Assembly: GCA_037367355.1 (NCBI GenBank)
Contig: CM074703.1
Span: 1,488,001-1,552,000 of the forward strand
Source of the DNA: Neoscytalidium dimidiatum
Lineage: Eukaryota > Ascomycota > Dothideomycetes > Botryosphaeriales > Botryosphaeriaceae
Reading direction: 5' to 3'
Length of the DNA stretch: 64,000 nucleotides
The notes below the pieces were generated by a model. The model saw only the letters and a list, made by a program, of their open reading frames with translations, searched no databases and had not been told where the DNA came from. The translations under genes and the position numbers were made by a program. This document shows positions 45,434 through 57,316 of this stretch, one piece after another. How positions within the stretch are numbered: position 1 is the stretch's first letter; every line of letters begins with the position of its first letter.

Positions 45434-47167
45434 ATGTCGCCTGCTTCTGCCTTTGGCCGCCTTGGCCTTGCCGTTCTTTTGATCCTCAACTCTCCTCCTG
45501 TAGATGCTTATTTCCTCAACTGGAATGCCCCTAATCGCCGCATCCAGCCTAGACAGACTACCACTAGTGATGTTGCTCCAGCAACTACCAGCCGTTCAGC
45601 CGCCGATCGCTTCATTGAGAATATCGACCGGCTCGACGAGTCCATTCGGGATCTTCCGAACGATGCTTTGAACTTTTTCAACGAGGTTGGAGACAAGATC
45701 GAATCTTTGGAAAGCTTGTTCAGAAGCATCATTGGCTCTTCCAGTACTTCAGCCGTCGAGACTGGACCTACAGCCCGCCTTCCCATCCCGACTAGTCTAC
45801 TCGCCATCAATTCTACGGCAAACGCAACCGTTCCCCTACCGACCACTATTGTGCCTACGCCGGTCACCGAGCCAGACGCCATCTTCACCATACTTCCCAT
45901 TCTGGAAAGCCTCATCCCTCCGCTGCTTACTGCCGCGTCTGCTGCAACAGCATTACCAGGTTATGAGAATGCTACCTCGCTAGTTGCGCCCACGGCCCCT
46001 GGCTCTCCTTTTGCTCCGGCAATCCCAACGGCGAACGTGACTACGTCGGCGTTCTCTGCAAATGCCACATCGGCCCCATCTACCTTTACTAATGCGTCTT
46101 CCATCCCATCTCTCAACTCTACTATCGAACTTCCGGTCTTCACAAACACATCGTCGGCTCCTATTCTGGTCAATGCGACATCAATACCTGTAGCAAACCT
46201 GACGGCGAGCGCAGTCCTCACAAATATCACTGCAGCGCCTCCCTTCGTGAACACAACCTCCGAACTACCCCTCTCGGCGAATGCTACTTTGACTACGCTT
46301 TTGGCCGCCAATACCAGTGCTCCTGTCTACGAAAATACCACTTCTGCCACTCACTGGGCTAATGCGACCGCTCCAGCATATCCTCTAAACGCCACATCTA
46401 GTATCGACCTCCCCGCTGTCAACGCCACTTCAACTCCTCTCCTGAATCTCACTTCAACTTCTCTCCTAAATGCCACTTCAACTCCTCTCCTATCCGCCAA
46501 TACCACTTCAATCCTCTCCCCACCTGCCAACCTCACCACTTCCACCCCCACCCCCCTCTTCGCAAACGCCTCATCTTCCCTTGTCAATCTGACCACCACC
46601 CTCGTCGACCTGACCACCCCCGCTCCTCTTCCCCTCATCACTCCCAACACCACCATCATCGCCCTCATCGCCAACATCACCTCCGCCCTCTCCATCTCCA
46701 CCTACAACGCCACCATCCTGGCCTCCTTCCTCGCCGCAAACATCACCACCGCCCCGACCCCGACGCCACTCCTCGAGAACCCCGGCGGACCCCTCACGCC
46801 CCTGAACGAGACCCTCGCCCCGTTCGCGAACGGCACTTCGCTGTCGCTCCCGACGCACATGCCCATCCCTCTGGGCCCGCTATCGGCCGCGAACGCGAGC
46901 AGGATCGCAGCGTCCGAGGCCGCCGCCTCGACGACGGGCAGCGAGGAGGGAGGCGTCGAGACGGGCGCGGTGGTCAGGACGACGACCGCCGTCACGAGCA
47001 CGGACGAGGCGGGCGTGACGTACGTGTGGCTGAGCACCGTGACCGTGACGTGAGTATGCGCTTCTCTGAGACGGCTGAGCGGGACGAAGAGGGCTGATGT
47101 TCGATTGTTTTGCAGGACGACGGTAGTCGTGACGCCGACGCCGACGCCGGAGACGGAACGGCGGTGA
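45434..47167 (+). CDS. Secreted Ser/Thr-rich, heavily N-glycosylated wall protein
   Basis: Exons 45434-47049 and 47116-47167 (intron GTGAGT...GCAG) give 555 aa. The signal MSPASAFGRLGLAVLLILNS is followed by YFLNWNAPNRRIQPRQ, a possible Kex2-like QPR or NRR processing region. A short helical part comes next (DRFIENIDRLDESIRDLPND to FFNEVGDKIESLESLF). The rest, from about residue 110 to 500, is low-complexity Ser/Thr/Ala/Pro sequence with 31 NxS/T sequons (NAT, NTT, NLT, NIT and others), about one every 13 residues. The C-terminus has TYVWLSTVTVTTTVVVTPTP and no GPI-type hydrophobic end. The architecture is that of a mannoprotein, adhesin or other cell-wall or matrix component. No named family. 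Confidence 0.8.
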
Positions 47168-48459
47168 GGGTCATGAGGTCGGTTAGTTTTCAGGAGCGGC
47201 TTTATTGGCGAGAGGAGGGCGAAGAGGATGAGGAGATACTTGGCTGTGGAAGATGGGAGGGGAAAGAGAGAGAGAGAGAAGCGTTTGGTTGCATTTCCTT
47301 GCCTTCGGTTTCAATTCGGCACATTCCTTAACTCCCCATTTTATCGTATAGCCTTTCTTTCCTTTCTTGCTTTGGTTTTCTCTTCGCCAATTTGGATTGG
47401 TGCTGCATGCACGACACGGTATGGCGGGATGTCTCTTCAACGGCCTGAGTGATGTCTCGAGAGATGGTGGACGAGTTCATGGCGCATTCTTACCAGGACA
47501 GAATTAATGTAGGATTTCTCGTTCCATGCTGGTATGTCGTGATGCTTTGTAATACGGTGGTCTTGAATACGAATGGCGCTGGGAGCAGGAAAACGGTTTG
47601 TTCATGGCGTTTTTCCTTACCGCGGCTGAGTTCAGCTATGACAATAAAATGCAAAATTTTATTCTGGATAGAGCCTTGATATCAGAGCACCAGAAACTCA
47701 AAGTAATTGAGACAACGCCAGCTCAATTTCAGTAAAAACTTCCGTCGATCGACCTACACGCATCAAACTACTACCTTTAAGCAAAGAATGTCTGTCTTCT
47801 CCGTACTTAGGCTCATCACTTAGAAGAAAAGCCCGTCCTTTGTACACAAAGGTATATCCATATAAGACAACTGTCCACCACATAATATACACTACGTGCC
47901 ATTACCCTAATAAATCATCCATTCTATCCACCTAGAAGAATCCCTCTACACGGAAGGCGGCAACCAAATGGAGTCACCCATGATGACGACGTAGATCTCG
48001 CCAACAAAATAGGAACACTACGCATTGCTTTTAACACATTCATTGTATCTTTCGCTCGTGTCGTCCCAGTTCAGGAAGATATTTAACCTTGAACTGCGAA
48101 TAGACACCGTTTTCCGGACCGTGGATATTCGCTCTGATGTTCAATCCACGGCCTCCTTTGGTTAGACCCATCACAATGTCCTCACAATGACTTATCAAGC
48201 CGTCTTTGTTCTAATTGATGGCCCGATCCAATTGCAATTCGAGGTTACTGGGGTCGTAGACGTGACATCTCAGCCGCCTGGTTATGCGGAGCAAACTTGG
48301 CCCCGCTGGCAGACTGCTCCTTATCCAGACTGCGCCTCCTTTAGGTAGGAGCTGATTACTTCGGAACCTTCGCGACGGGAAAATGGTTCATGATGGGATG
48401 AGCCTCGTGTGTGGCTTGATCGGAGGTCATGATCTTCAAAGCATTGCCAATGACACCTT
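47168..48459. other. Intergenic, no gene seen
   Basis: The 3' flank of the wall-protein gene and AT-rich sequence with frames under 90 codons. A GA-rich run occurs at 47262-47280. Confidence 0.5.
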
Positions 48460-49440
48460 TTAGGACACCACCAGCTCCATGCTGTACAGACTGAGAGGTC
48501 TGGTAGTACTTGCTCGGCTCCTGTGACCGTGGTTGAGAAAATTGAAACCCCTAGAACCAGTATCAATTGGTGGCTGTCCGGCCATACCCCCTATTGGATC
48601 CGGAAGTCTGAGTTTCTTTGCATTGTGCCGTATGTTAGATAAAACATGTGACCAGAGGAACTCCTTTATTTCATTCTCGATGACGCGAATGATCAGTTCT
48701 TTGCCTGTACCGTCAATAGTCTCGTAATTCTGCAGACGTGTTCTGAGTACATTCTCTAGCGCATTGTCCATGTCTGGAAGACTGGAACGAAGAGACACCT
48801 GAAAATTGGCCGTCAAAAATGTTTGCTTTATCTTTCTTGTGAAGTCGTTCAAGATGGATTTTGTCTCATCCAGCCTGGGTTGCGGAGGGTTCGGTGTCGG
48901 GGAGCGCCGCAGGCCCTCTCGAATTGCGTTCCACATCGCAGCCATGGAGTCCTCGAATTTGTGCTGTATCGTGGCTATTTGGTAGCTGAGATCTCGTCTG
49001 TCATATGCACAGTAACGAACGCTTGACCCATATCAGGAGCGGGAGTAGTCTAATCCTGAGCAGTGTTCTGGAGGACCTTGGAGATAAGTTGCACATCGCC
49101 CTTGGGATTACCGATGTTTACGGCTGCTGTGTAGCTGTTGATAGCCTCGAGAACAGCATGCTGATATGGTCAGTGCTAGTGCGTATGAACAGAGAAGCAT
49201 CAGTAAGGGTTTCGAGTGCGTCTGCGCGGCCTTCTTGGCTGCGTCTGCGATCAGTTTCTCCACCTGTTCCAGCTTGGCAATGATCATTATTGGTCTCGAT
49301 AGGTGCAGGATTATTGTCTTCTTCTATTGCCTTTTATCTGATTCCTGGATTTCGTCCATGAGAAGTTCAACCCTGGCTTGAAACTCCTCTTTGTCATCGC
49401 TTTGCCACTCAGGCTAGATCTTCGGCTTGCTCGCGATCCG
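48460..49440 (-). pseudogene. Unrecognised gene remnant
   Basis: The best part is 48545-48945, with AMWNAIREGLRRSPTPNPPQ, LNDFTRKIKQTFLTANFQVS and ENVLRTRLQNYETIDGTGKE followed by an amphipathic helix-rich stretch. Upstream, protein-like pieces occur in different frames separated by stops (EEFQARVELLMDEIQESDKR; AKLEQVEKLIADAAKKAAQT; ALETLTDASLFIRTSTDHIS). They look like coiled or helical segments of one former protein, perhaps of the fungal N-terminal helical domains found in STAND-type proteins, but this is only an impression. Could also be a multi-intron gene that I cannot splice. Confidence 0.35.
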
Positions 49441-49599
49441 CGAGGAAGACTTCGGCATTGGTGCAATACTCAGCTTCACAATTAACGATGGAATTCTCTC
49501 CTTTAGAATCTAAGCCATTAAAAAGATGTTACGAACCTACGTTTGCAACGACCTTACACTACAAAACAGCAAGATTCCGTATGGGTAGTTGAAGAAACC

Positions 49600-49778
49600 C
49601 TCTGAACGTAGATTTTATGTAAGGCTGATAATACGTCGGGAAGACTGCTTCTGCTACCAATGACCTTATGATGACTATCCTTATACGACATTCACGCCTG
49701 GAGACTGATTCAGCTGTCCATGAACATTCGAATAATTATCAACTTTACACAACACTCACGTCTGGACGACCGCTTCAA
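49600..49778. repeat. Inverted-repeat family, three tandem decayed units
   Basis: Right-arm-like units begin at 49627 (GATAATACGTCGGGAAG), 49687 (GACATTCACGCCTGGAG) and 49751 (AACACTCACGTCTGGAC), 60 and 64 bp apart. Each is followed by an ACTGCTTC-like sequence (ACTGCTTCTG, ACTGATTCAG, GACCGCTTCAA), as in the better copies. A left-arm-like CTGAACGTAGATTTT lies at 49602-49616 before the first. Confidence 0.5.
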
Positions 49779-49869
49779 CTCGGTATGGATCTTCATTTAA
49801 GTGTTGTTATCTACTGCCCTTGCCTCTCCCAAAAGACAAACATAATTGTGGGTATGCGGATGTGGGCGA

Positions 49870-50709
49870 TCAACGGCGGCCCATGAGGAAGTCGACATCG
49901 GCATCCGACAAGACACGACTGTTGTTGTAGTCGAAAGGCTTGTGCTTGAGATCCTGGCTACGCCTGTGTTTGCGGCCACCACGGTTACGCCTGCGGGCTT
50001 TGGAGGTGCGTTTGCTCTCGGGACTATTGGTGGGAGACGTGTCATTGCTGAGGACGGTGTTGCTGCCGTCGCTGCCACGACGCTGCTTCAGCTGGCGCAG
50101 CTGCGGGTCGTCCTCGATGCGGAAGCGCTCGTCCAACTCGGGACACTGCTTGAGGAAGGCGTCGAGTTTGGCGTTGAAGTCATCGTCGAGCGCGTCGCGG
50201 CGGCGGGCCAGCGCCACCTTCTCGATCAGGCGATCGATCATGGGGCAGTCTTTGGGAAGCGTCACCAGCATGTCGAGCGTGGCGTCCCAGGTCCAGGGAT
50301 GCATTTCGAAGTCGGAGATGCATAGGTTGAGCCAGCCTCCCAGGGTGGTCAGGGCTTCGGTGATGCCGAGGGAAAGAGCGGCCTGATAGATGCGCACATT
50401 GTGCTTGAAGTCTTCCTTGCGCTTGATCGGCATGAAGTCGGCGGATTCGCAGGCGCGCGGGATCCACTCGACTAGATAGCGCAGCGCGGCGGGAGCGGCC
50501 ATGCCTTGCGGGAGTAACACGTTGTTGTACTGGGGGTCAGATAGTAGGTCGGCGGCGACCGTGGAAAACGCCATAAGGGCGGCACGCGGTACCGTGACTA
50601 CGGTGCGTGGTTTGGCCTCGCCGACGTCAAGTTCGACAGTGGCTGGTTCACTTTTGAGAAGCGTTTGGCGCTGACGTCGGGCTAAATGGCGGACGTTGCC
50701 GTTTGACAT
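49870..50709 (-). CDS. Conserved-looking hypothetical protein, BTB-like N-terminus, basic C-terminus
   Basis: A single-exon gene of 279 aa from the ATG at 50709 (MSNGNVRHLARRQRQTLLKS) to TGA at 49870. A beta strand-helix pattern (TVVTVPRAALMAFSTVAADLL, then NNVLLPQGMAAPAALRYLVE) recalls BTB/POZ-type folds in fungal proteins. A helical middle follows (IYQAALSLGITEALTTLGGW, DMLVTLPKDCPMIDRLIEKV). The C-terminal quarter is Ser/Thr-rich and strongly basic (KRTSKARRRNRGGRKHRRSQ), likely a nuclear-localisation or nucleic-acid-binding tail. A TATATA element lies about 100 bp upstream (50811-50816 on the complementary strand). No function can be assigned. Confidence 0.75.
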   Translation of the reverse strand: MSNGNVRHLARRQRQTLLKSEPATVELDVGEAKPRTVVTVPRAALMAFSTVAADLLSDPQYNNVLLPQGMAAPAALRYLVEWIPRACESADFMPIKRKEDFKHNVRIYQAALSLGITEALTTLGGWLNLCISDFEMHPWTWDATLDMLVTLPKDCPMIDRLIEKVALARRRDALDDDFNAKLDAFLKQCPELDERFRIEDDPQLRQLKQRRGSDGSNTVLSNDTSPTNSPESKRTSKARRRNRGGRKHRRSQDLKHKPFDYNNSRVLSDADVDFLMGRR

Positions 50710-51359
50710 TTTGAGAGGTGTGGTCGGGGTGAGATTCGTGGAGCGAGGGTTGCAGTAGTTGTGGTTTGGTTGTTGGGAGAAGGAGCTAGAGCAAACAGGG
50801 TGCACCGGGCTATATATGCTTGCAGAGGCTAGGGCGGCAGTACTGCGAGTGTTAAGGCAACAATAAGAAATTCAAGCGATTGAAGCTATTCACGCGCGGG
50901 GGGACGGCTTCTCGCAGCACCGCTACGGCAACGCCTAACCCCTGCTGGGCCTTGTGACAAACGGTCCGTACCGGTCTCAGAACAGCTTGTCTCAGAAGAG
51001 CCTGGTTCAGAATGGCCAGCATCTAACACTGTAGCGGTATTGTCTCATCTATTGTCCTCAAAGGTGCCAATGATAACATCAATGACAGAGAAAATCGGAT
51101 TTCCCACAGGTAAGCATGTGCTTAAGGACATTTTCGAGCGACGAACACATAGTCTGGAGGCTACTAGAGCGGTGACGAAGTTTTGAATAGCGTGGTCGTG
51201 AAATATGTGGAATGGCGGAGATGAGAAGAGCTGCGGCGTGGTGGAGAGAAGCCAAAGGGACCGAGCTCTCACCGCTTAATTCTGCCGCAGAATTTCTGTA
51301 CAGCCCATCTCGCTCACAGCCCGACAGCCACCACAGTACACAACACACACGCACACATC
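50710..51359. promoter_or_regulatory. Divergent promoter region of the BTB-like gene and Rrp7
   Basis: 650 bp between divergent starts. TATATA at 50811-50816 serves the minus gene. An ACACACACGCACACATC leader directly precedes the Rrp7 ATG. Confidence 0.5.
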
Positions 51360-52386
51360 ATGGCGCCCTCAAGAGCTCCTCTCAAGGCTGGCGAATATAC
51401 AATCCTGCCGCTCACAATCCCTGCCGTGCCTTCATTCCCGCAACAGACCACCCATTACATGTACATCCGCCCACATGCGCCAAAGGTCCCCGATGAAAAC
51501 ACACCGCGGTCGCTTTTCGCCAGCAACCTCCCTGTTGATGCCACCGAGTCCGCCCTTCGCACACTGTTTGCAGAAAAGCTGGGTGGCGCAAGGATAGAAC
51601 GCGTCGAGATCGAAGGCGCAAGGCCAAAGAAGAGCGAGCGCGGTATTGCAGTCGGGGCAAAGGCAAGCAAAAAAAGGAAGAGGGGCGCTGAGACCAGTGT
51701 CGGAGAAATTGAACTGCCGCAGACCTGGGATGCCGAAATCCTCAGCAGTGGTAGTGGTGCTGTCTTGGTCTTTGTGGATAAGGCGAGCGCCGAGCTTGCT
51801 ATGAAGGAGGTCACTCGTGCTGCGAAGAAAAGGGCGGAGATTGTATGGAAATCTGATATTTCGCTGGGCCTCGAGAGTAAGTGACCCATCATCGATTCTA
51901 CGAGAATGTGGTTGCACACCCTTCGATCCACTCACACGTTTCAACCCAGGATACCGCAAACACCACGAACTTACATTTCCCTCCCGAGACGTTCTGCAAG
52001 CAACAGTCAATAGCTACCTTACCCAGTTCTCTAACATGGAAGCCGCTCGCGCCAGGGCTCTCAAACAAGCACGCAGTGTTCCGGATGATGATGGATTCAT
52101 TACTGTTACCCGAGGTGGACGCGCTGGTCCAGCTAGATTGGAGGAGGCTCAGGCTGCAGCCGAGAAGCTCAAGGAAAGGCAGAAGCCGCCGGAAGACTTC
52201 TACAGATTCCAGACTCGGGAGAATAAGAAGGAGAATGCGGAACGGTTGAAGAGAGAATTCCAGGAAGACAGGAAGAGAGTAGAGCGCATGAGGGAACGCA
52301 GGGGGAAGATCAGGGTAGGTTGCATCTGCTTTCCATCTCCCTAGTGGCCGAGCTTACGCTGACATGGCCCACAGCCCGAGACTTGA
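51360..52386 (+). CDS. RRP7: Ribosomal RNA-processing protein 7 (Rrp7-like)
   Basis: Nucleolar factor of 40S-subunit assembly, part of the UTP-C complex in yeast. Exons 51360-51876, 51950-52314 and 52375-52386 encode 297 aa. The N-terminus YTILPLTIPAVPSFPQQTTH leads to an RNA-recognition-like domain: SLFASNLPVDATESALRTLF at its start and GAVLVFVDKASAELAM at its end. The C-terminal Rrp7 signature is RYRKHHELTFPSRDVLQATV (split by intron 1), then VPDDDGFITVTRGG and the charged helix PPEDFYRFQTRENKKENAER ending in KIRPET. A basic insertion (KKRKRGAE) is a likely nuclear-localisation signal. The last exon is only four codons, easily missed. It is divergent from the BTB-like gene. Confidence 0.9.
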
Positions 52387-53036
52387 GCGCCACATCCAAT
52401 CTACATCGTATACCCGCTACAGGCAATCAACGAGCCTTCAGCTGGGCATGCAGCCCCCCTCCACACCAATCAGCAGGTCGTACAGGCAACGATTTGCCAC
52501 GCCCACTAGACACAGAAGGAGTTGGAGGCCGTTGGGAGGAAAAAATGCCACATCGCCGGTGGCTGTGTAGAACCCCGCGATCCGAAAGGCGCAACAGCGG
52601 CCGTGCTTTATTGGGGCCGGGCGGTCAGAATAGGGGTCCTGAAGGGTTTTGCACATGCAAAGCGCGCAAAACGAGAGAAAGAAGAGCTCAATGTATTGCG
52701 AAAATATCCAATTCCAAGCATCCACTGTGAACCCGTCAAAAGAACCTGTGACGTTGCCCGAGAAGCAGCGTGTTTCGAAACAGGCGGAGCTGAGCTGCTC
52801 AGCTGGCGGGGACTGATCTGCCGCACCCATGCTCGGGCGGTGAGCGGCGCTAAGCTAAATATAGCCAATGATGCAGTGCGAATGAGCGCAGCGGCTGCTC
52901 CATCGTGGGGCTCTGTTGTTTCACGGCACCCTTGCCTCCTTAAAGCTGGCTACACTCCCCTCGTTCACTCGCCCTCCATTGCCCTCTGTACCACCTCTCT
53001 CTATAGCCCTCACTCAACCGCACTCGATCTTCCAAC
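52387..53036. promoter_or_regulatory. Upstream region of the UAP1 gene
   Basis: 650 bp without coding signal. The last 110 bp are C/T-rich with an ATG context CCAACATGG, typical for a strongly expressed fungal gene. Confidence 0.5.
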
Positions 53037-54619
53037 ATGGCCGGCGTAATCAAAGATATCGCGAACAAAATAACCGGCTCTAGCTCCGAAGCTGCCCCGC
53101 GCGAGCCCACCGCTCAAGAGGTGCAGGAGCTCCGCCAGAAGTACGAGAAGGCTGGCCAGGAGCAGGTCTTCGCTTTCTGGGACCAGCTGAGCTCCTCCGA
53201 GAAGGGCACCCTCTTCGCCCAGCTGTCCAGCATCAACCCCGACCACATCAACGAGATCACCACCCGCGCCCTTAACCCTCCCAAGACCGAGAGCGACGAC
53301 CAGACCCCCAAGTTCGAGCCGCTGCCCACCTCCGCCACCTCGTCGGTCCTCGACTCCAAGGATGAAGACCTCAAGAAGTGGTACGACTCGGGCCTTGAGC
53401 TCATCGCGGAGAACAAGGTGGCGGTCGTGTTGATGGCTGGTGGACAGGGCACCCGTCTAGGCAGCTCGGCACCGAAGGGCTGCTTCGACATTGGCCTACC
53501 CAGCCACAAGTCGCTGTTCCAGCTGCAGGCGGAGCGCATCTGGAAAGTGCAGCAGCTGGCCAAGAAGAAGCACGGCAAGTCGGAGGTCGTCGTGCCCTGG
53601 TACGTCATGACCAGCGGCCCTACGCGTGGTCCCACCGAGCAGTTCTTCCAGGAGCACAACTACTTCGGCCTCGAGAAGCAGAACGTCATCATCTTCGAGC
53701 AGGGCGTGCTACCTTGCATTTCCAACGACGGCAAGATTCTCCTCGAGAGCAAGTCCAAGGTCGCCGTTGCCCCCGATGGAAACGGCGGCATCTATCAGGC
53801 GCTGATCACCTCGTCCGTCGTCTCGGACATGGGCAAGCGCGGCATCCAACACGTGCACGCCTACTGCGTCGACAACTGCCTGGTCAGGGTGGCCGACCCG
53901 ACCTTCATCGGCTTCTCGGCAGCAAAGGACGTCGAGATCGCGACCAAGGTGGTGCGCAAGCGCAACGCCAAGGAGTCGGTGGGCCTGATCATGCAGAGGA
54001 ACGGCAAGCCGGACGTGGTCGAGTACTCTGAGATCAGCGAGGAGATGGCCGAGGCCAAGGACTCGTCGAACCCGGAGCTGCTCAAGTTCAGGGCGGCCAA
54101 CATCGTCAACCACTACTACTCGTTCCGCTTCCTGGAGAGCATCCCGCAGTGGTCGCACAGGCTGCCGCACCACATCGCCCGCAAGAAGATCCCGTACGTC
54201 GACACCGAGTCGGGCAACACGATCAAGCCGGAGAAGCCCAACGGCATCAAGCTGGAGCAGTTCGTGTTCGACTGCTTCCCGTTCCTGTCGATGGACAAGT
54301 TCGCGTGCATGGAGGTCAAGCGCGAGGACGAGTTCTCGCCGCTCAAGAACGCGCGCGGCACGGGCGAGGACGACCCGGACACCAGTAAGAAGGACATCAT
54401 GGATCAGGGCAAGAGGTGGGTGCAGGCGGTGGGCGGTGTGGTTGTCGGTGAGAAGGCGGAGGACGGCGTGGAAGTGTCGCCGCTGATCAGCTACGTAAGT
54501 CACTTCGCTTCTATGCACCTTAATATCAAGCTGACACCTCTGACCAGGGCGGCGAGGGTCTCGAGTTCCTCAAGGACCGGACGATCAAGGCGCCGGCGGT
54601 CATTGAGAAAGAAGAGTAG
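53037..54619 (+). CDS. UAP1: UDP-N-acetylglucosamine pyrophosphorylase
   Basis: A cytosolic enzyme making UDP-GlcNAc from UTP and GlcNAc-1-phosphate, the last step before chitin, glycan and GPI synthesis. Exons 53037-54494 and 54548-54619 give 509 aa, the normal size. The nucleotide-binding signature [20 protein letters not shown] is perfect. Also present are [66 protein letters not shown] and the C-terminal [16 protein letters not shown]. The only intron separates SPLISY from GGEGLEF. Codon use is strongly GC-ending, in line with high expression. Neighbours Rrp7 and Gis2-like point the same way, forming a housekeeping block. Confidence 0.97.
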
Positions 54620-56481
54620 AGGGCCGACTCATCTCCGGATGACGTCGGGTGGAGCATGTCACATATGTTATTATACCAGCAAAAAGTTAACAGCATGTCT
54701 TGAACGATGGCTGATGAGCAATTGATAAAGGTCAATGGGTCAACTTATGTCTGCTCCACGGCTGCTTCTCGAAGCCGCGTGTTTGATTTGCATTTGTGAT
54801 CGGCAGCGTAGCGCCCCTTCGTTGGTGCCGGAATTACATGGTGAGCACCGGTCTAGTCACCGGGCACCGAATGCCGAGATTGTAGGCGAGCCGGTCATTC
54901 GATGATGCGTCGTTGTAGGGCCCATGCATGGGAGGAAGACGAAGAAGCCGACCAGTCTCAGGCAAAAGAGCCGGGAAGCCGCGTTGGCGTCGCCGGCCAG
55001 AGAAGAGCCGTGGCAGGCGGACAGACACCCACGCCGCAAGAAAGTCATCAGGCTGTCAATAATCGCCGTTGCCAACGTGCTGGAACTGCAGACACAGCTG
55101 CAATAATGCGGGCTGCGGGCTGCGGGCGTCCACGCCGCATGCGCCAGGAACCGTGGACCGTTCCGTATGGGTGCGTCCGTTTGAACCGCGGCTCCGGCGC
55201 GCACCAGATGCATGAAGGCCTGGCGCAACCAGGGCAAAACCTAGGTGACAGGGCTCGTCAGGCTGCGCCGCAACAGTCTGACAGGGCGCAAGGCTGCTAC
55301 TGCTGCTGCTACATCACACGTGATGGGTGGCTGCCGACCGGCGACGAGGTGCGGTTGCGGATGCTGTCACAGTTGTGGTTGAGGTGTCAACCTGTCCGTC
55401 TGGACGTCAATTATCAGTCAGTCGCACAGTAAGATAGTAGTCAGTGGCGAGCCCAGGCCAGCCAGCTTTCTGCGCGCGGCACCCAGCATCCAGCAGTTCT
55501 TCACGCCCTCCCTCCCGTCTGCGCCTCTTGCATGCTGCACCTGGCACCACCCTCGCCATCCATCCTCCGTCCAACACGACCTGCCCGATAACCGCGCGAT
55601 CGCCTGGGCCTCCGCCGCGCTCTGCCCAGTCAGGACCCGGGCCTCCGACAGGCCGACAGCGGATTGTGCCAATCTCCGTGGGCCGCAGGCAGGGCTCTGC
55701 AGCATCATCCCGCGCGCGGTGCTAGAGGGCGCCACAGGCCGGCGGCGCATGCGGGGCGCGGGCGTCATTCGCAGGTGGATGAGTGGAAAAGGCTAGAAAT
55801 GGGCACGCACACGACGAAAGCCGCTCGGAGACCGCCCCATAAGCAGCTGCGCTAGCCAAGTCGTGCCTGCCGGCCGTGCGTCCGTCCGATGAGCCCAGCC
55901 CAGCCGATGCTGCGTTGAAAATGGATCTGCCTGCTGCCCCATCCTCTCCTACAAAAACCCTTCGAGCCCACGCCCCGTGTGTCGGACGAGACGCTGTTGT
56001 CGCGCGGAAGGAGAATCGCTGAAGAGTGAGTGCTGCCCCAGCCCGACCACCACGACCGCCCACTTGCGCCCTGCACAACGCCGTCCCGCCTGCGACGCCG
56101 CCTCCCGCCTCCCGCCTCCATCAAATTTTGTCGCCGCGCGCTGACTCTGGCCAGGTGCAGGATTTGCAGTCCGGAAGAAAGCAGAAGGTACCCGCGCCCC
56201 GATTCACTCACCCAATCACTCCCATATGCACCATCCCAAGCGCGAGCCCTGAGACACGCGCCGCGACTGTCACCCTCTCACACACACACACACACACACG
56301 CTCTCTCTCTACTCTTTCTCTCTCTGCCACCGTCCCACCACCCCCACCAGCGCTCTCCATCGTCTGCGACGCATGCCACCTGACATGCCACTCGCCCACC
56401 ATGTGGACCTCGGGCAACCGCACCTACGCGATACGCATATCTGACACTGGGGTCCCGCAGCTCTACGAGGAAGAAAGCAGG
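54620..56481. other. 1.9-kb gene-poor interval with 5' UTR of the zinc-knuckle gene
   Basis: Frames are open in several phases because of high GC; none has a family block. From about 55900 the sequence is C-rich and contains a (CA)n repeat (56279-56299) and CT runs, typical of a long fungal 5' leader. Confidence 0.5.
56279..56299. repeat. (CA)n simple repeat
   Basis: About ten CA units followed by CTCTCTCTCT in the leader of the Gis2-like gene. Confidence 0.9.
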
Positions 56482-57316
56482 ATGTCTTCGCTGTCGCGTC
56501 GTGCGTGCTACAAGTGTGGCAATGTCGGCCACTACGCCGGTACGTGAGCTGAATTCTCGTGCGCCAGCGCGTTCGCGACCCGCTTCGACTAACCCGCTGC
56601 AGAGGTTTGCTCTTCGTCTGAGCGTCTCTGCTACAACTGTAAGTGCGACCCTGACCCATCGCGAAAAAGACGCGCTTGCTAACTGACGCGACAGGCAAGC
56701 AGCCCGGTATGCGAGCCCCACCCTCCATTCCACGCGCCAGCGCCCCTCCACGACTAACCCCAGGCCAGGCCACGAGAGCAACGGCTGCCCCCACCCGCGC
56801 ACCACCGAGACGAAGCAATGCTACCACTGCCAAGGCCTCGGCCACGTCCAGGCTGACTGCCCTACACTGCGCCTGAGCGGTGCCGGCACCAGCGGACGCT
56901 GCTACTCCTGCGGACAGCCCGGACACCTTGCGCGCTCTTGCCCCAACCCCGCCGGTGGCGTTGGCCGCGGCGCTGGCATCCCTCGTGGCGGCTACGGCGG
57001 CTTCCGCGGCGGTTTCGCTGGCGGCCCGCGTCCCGCTACCTGCTACAAGTGTGGCGGTCCCAACCACTTTGCCCGCGACTGTCAGGCTCAGGCCATGAAG
57101 TGCTACGCCTGCGGCAAGCTCGGACACATCTCGCGAGACTGCACTGCTCCCAACGGCGGCCCTTTGAACACCGCGGGCAAGACCTGCTACCGCTGCGGCG
57201 AGGCCGGCCACATCTCCCGCGAGTGCCCCCAGGCTGAGATTAACGGCGACGGCCTCGGCTCTGCCGCTCAGCAGGCTCCCGTCCAGCCTCCGGCGCCCAC
57301 CACTGCCGTCGCTTAA
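56482..57316 (+). CDS. Seven-zinc-knuckle CCHC protein, Gis2/Byr3/CNBP-like
   Basis: A single-stranded nucleic-acid-binding protein linked to translation of particular mRNAs and stress granules in yeast (Gis2) and animals (CNBP). Exons 56482-56539, 56603-56638, 56695-56706 and 56769-57316 give 217 aa. One exon is only 12 nt. The seven CX2CX4HX4C knuckles are CYKCGNVGHYAEVC, CYNCKQPGHESNGC, CYHCQGLGHVQADC, CYSCGQPGHLARSC, CYKCGGPNHFARDC, CYACGKLGHISRDC and CYRCGEAGHISREC. An RGG-like linker (GRGAGIPRGGYGGFRGGFAG) separates knuckles four and five. The family start is MSSLSRRACYKC at 56482. An in-frame ATG at 56401 with better context (CCACCATGTGG) would add 27 residues and cannot be excluded. 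Confidence 0.93.
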
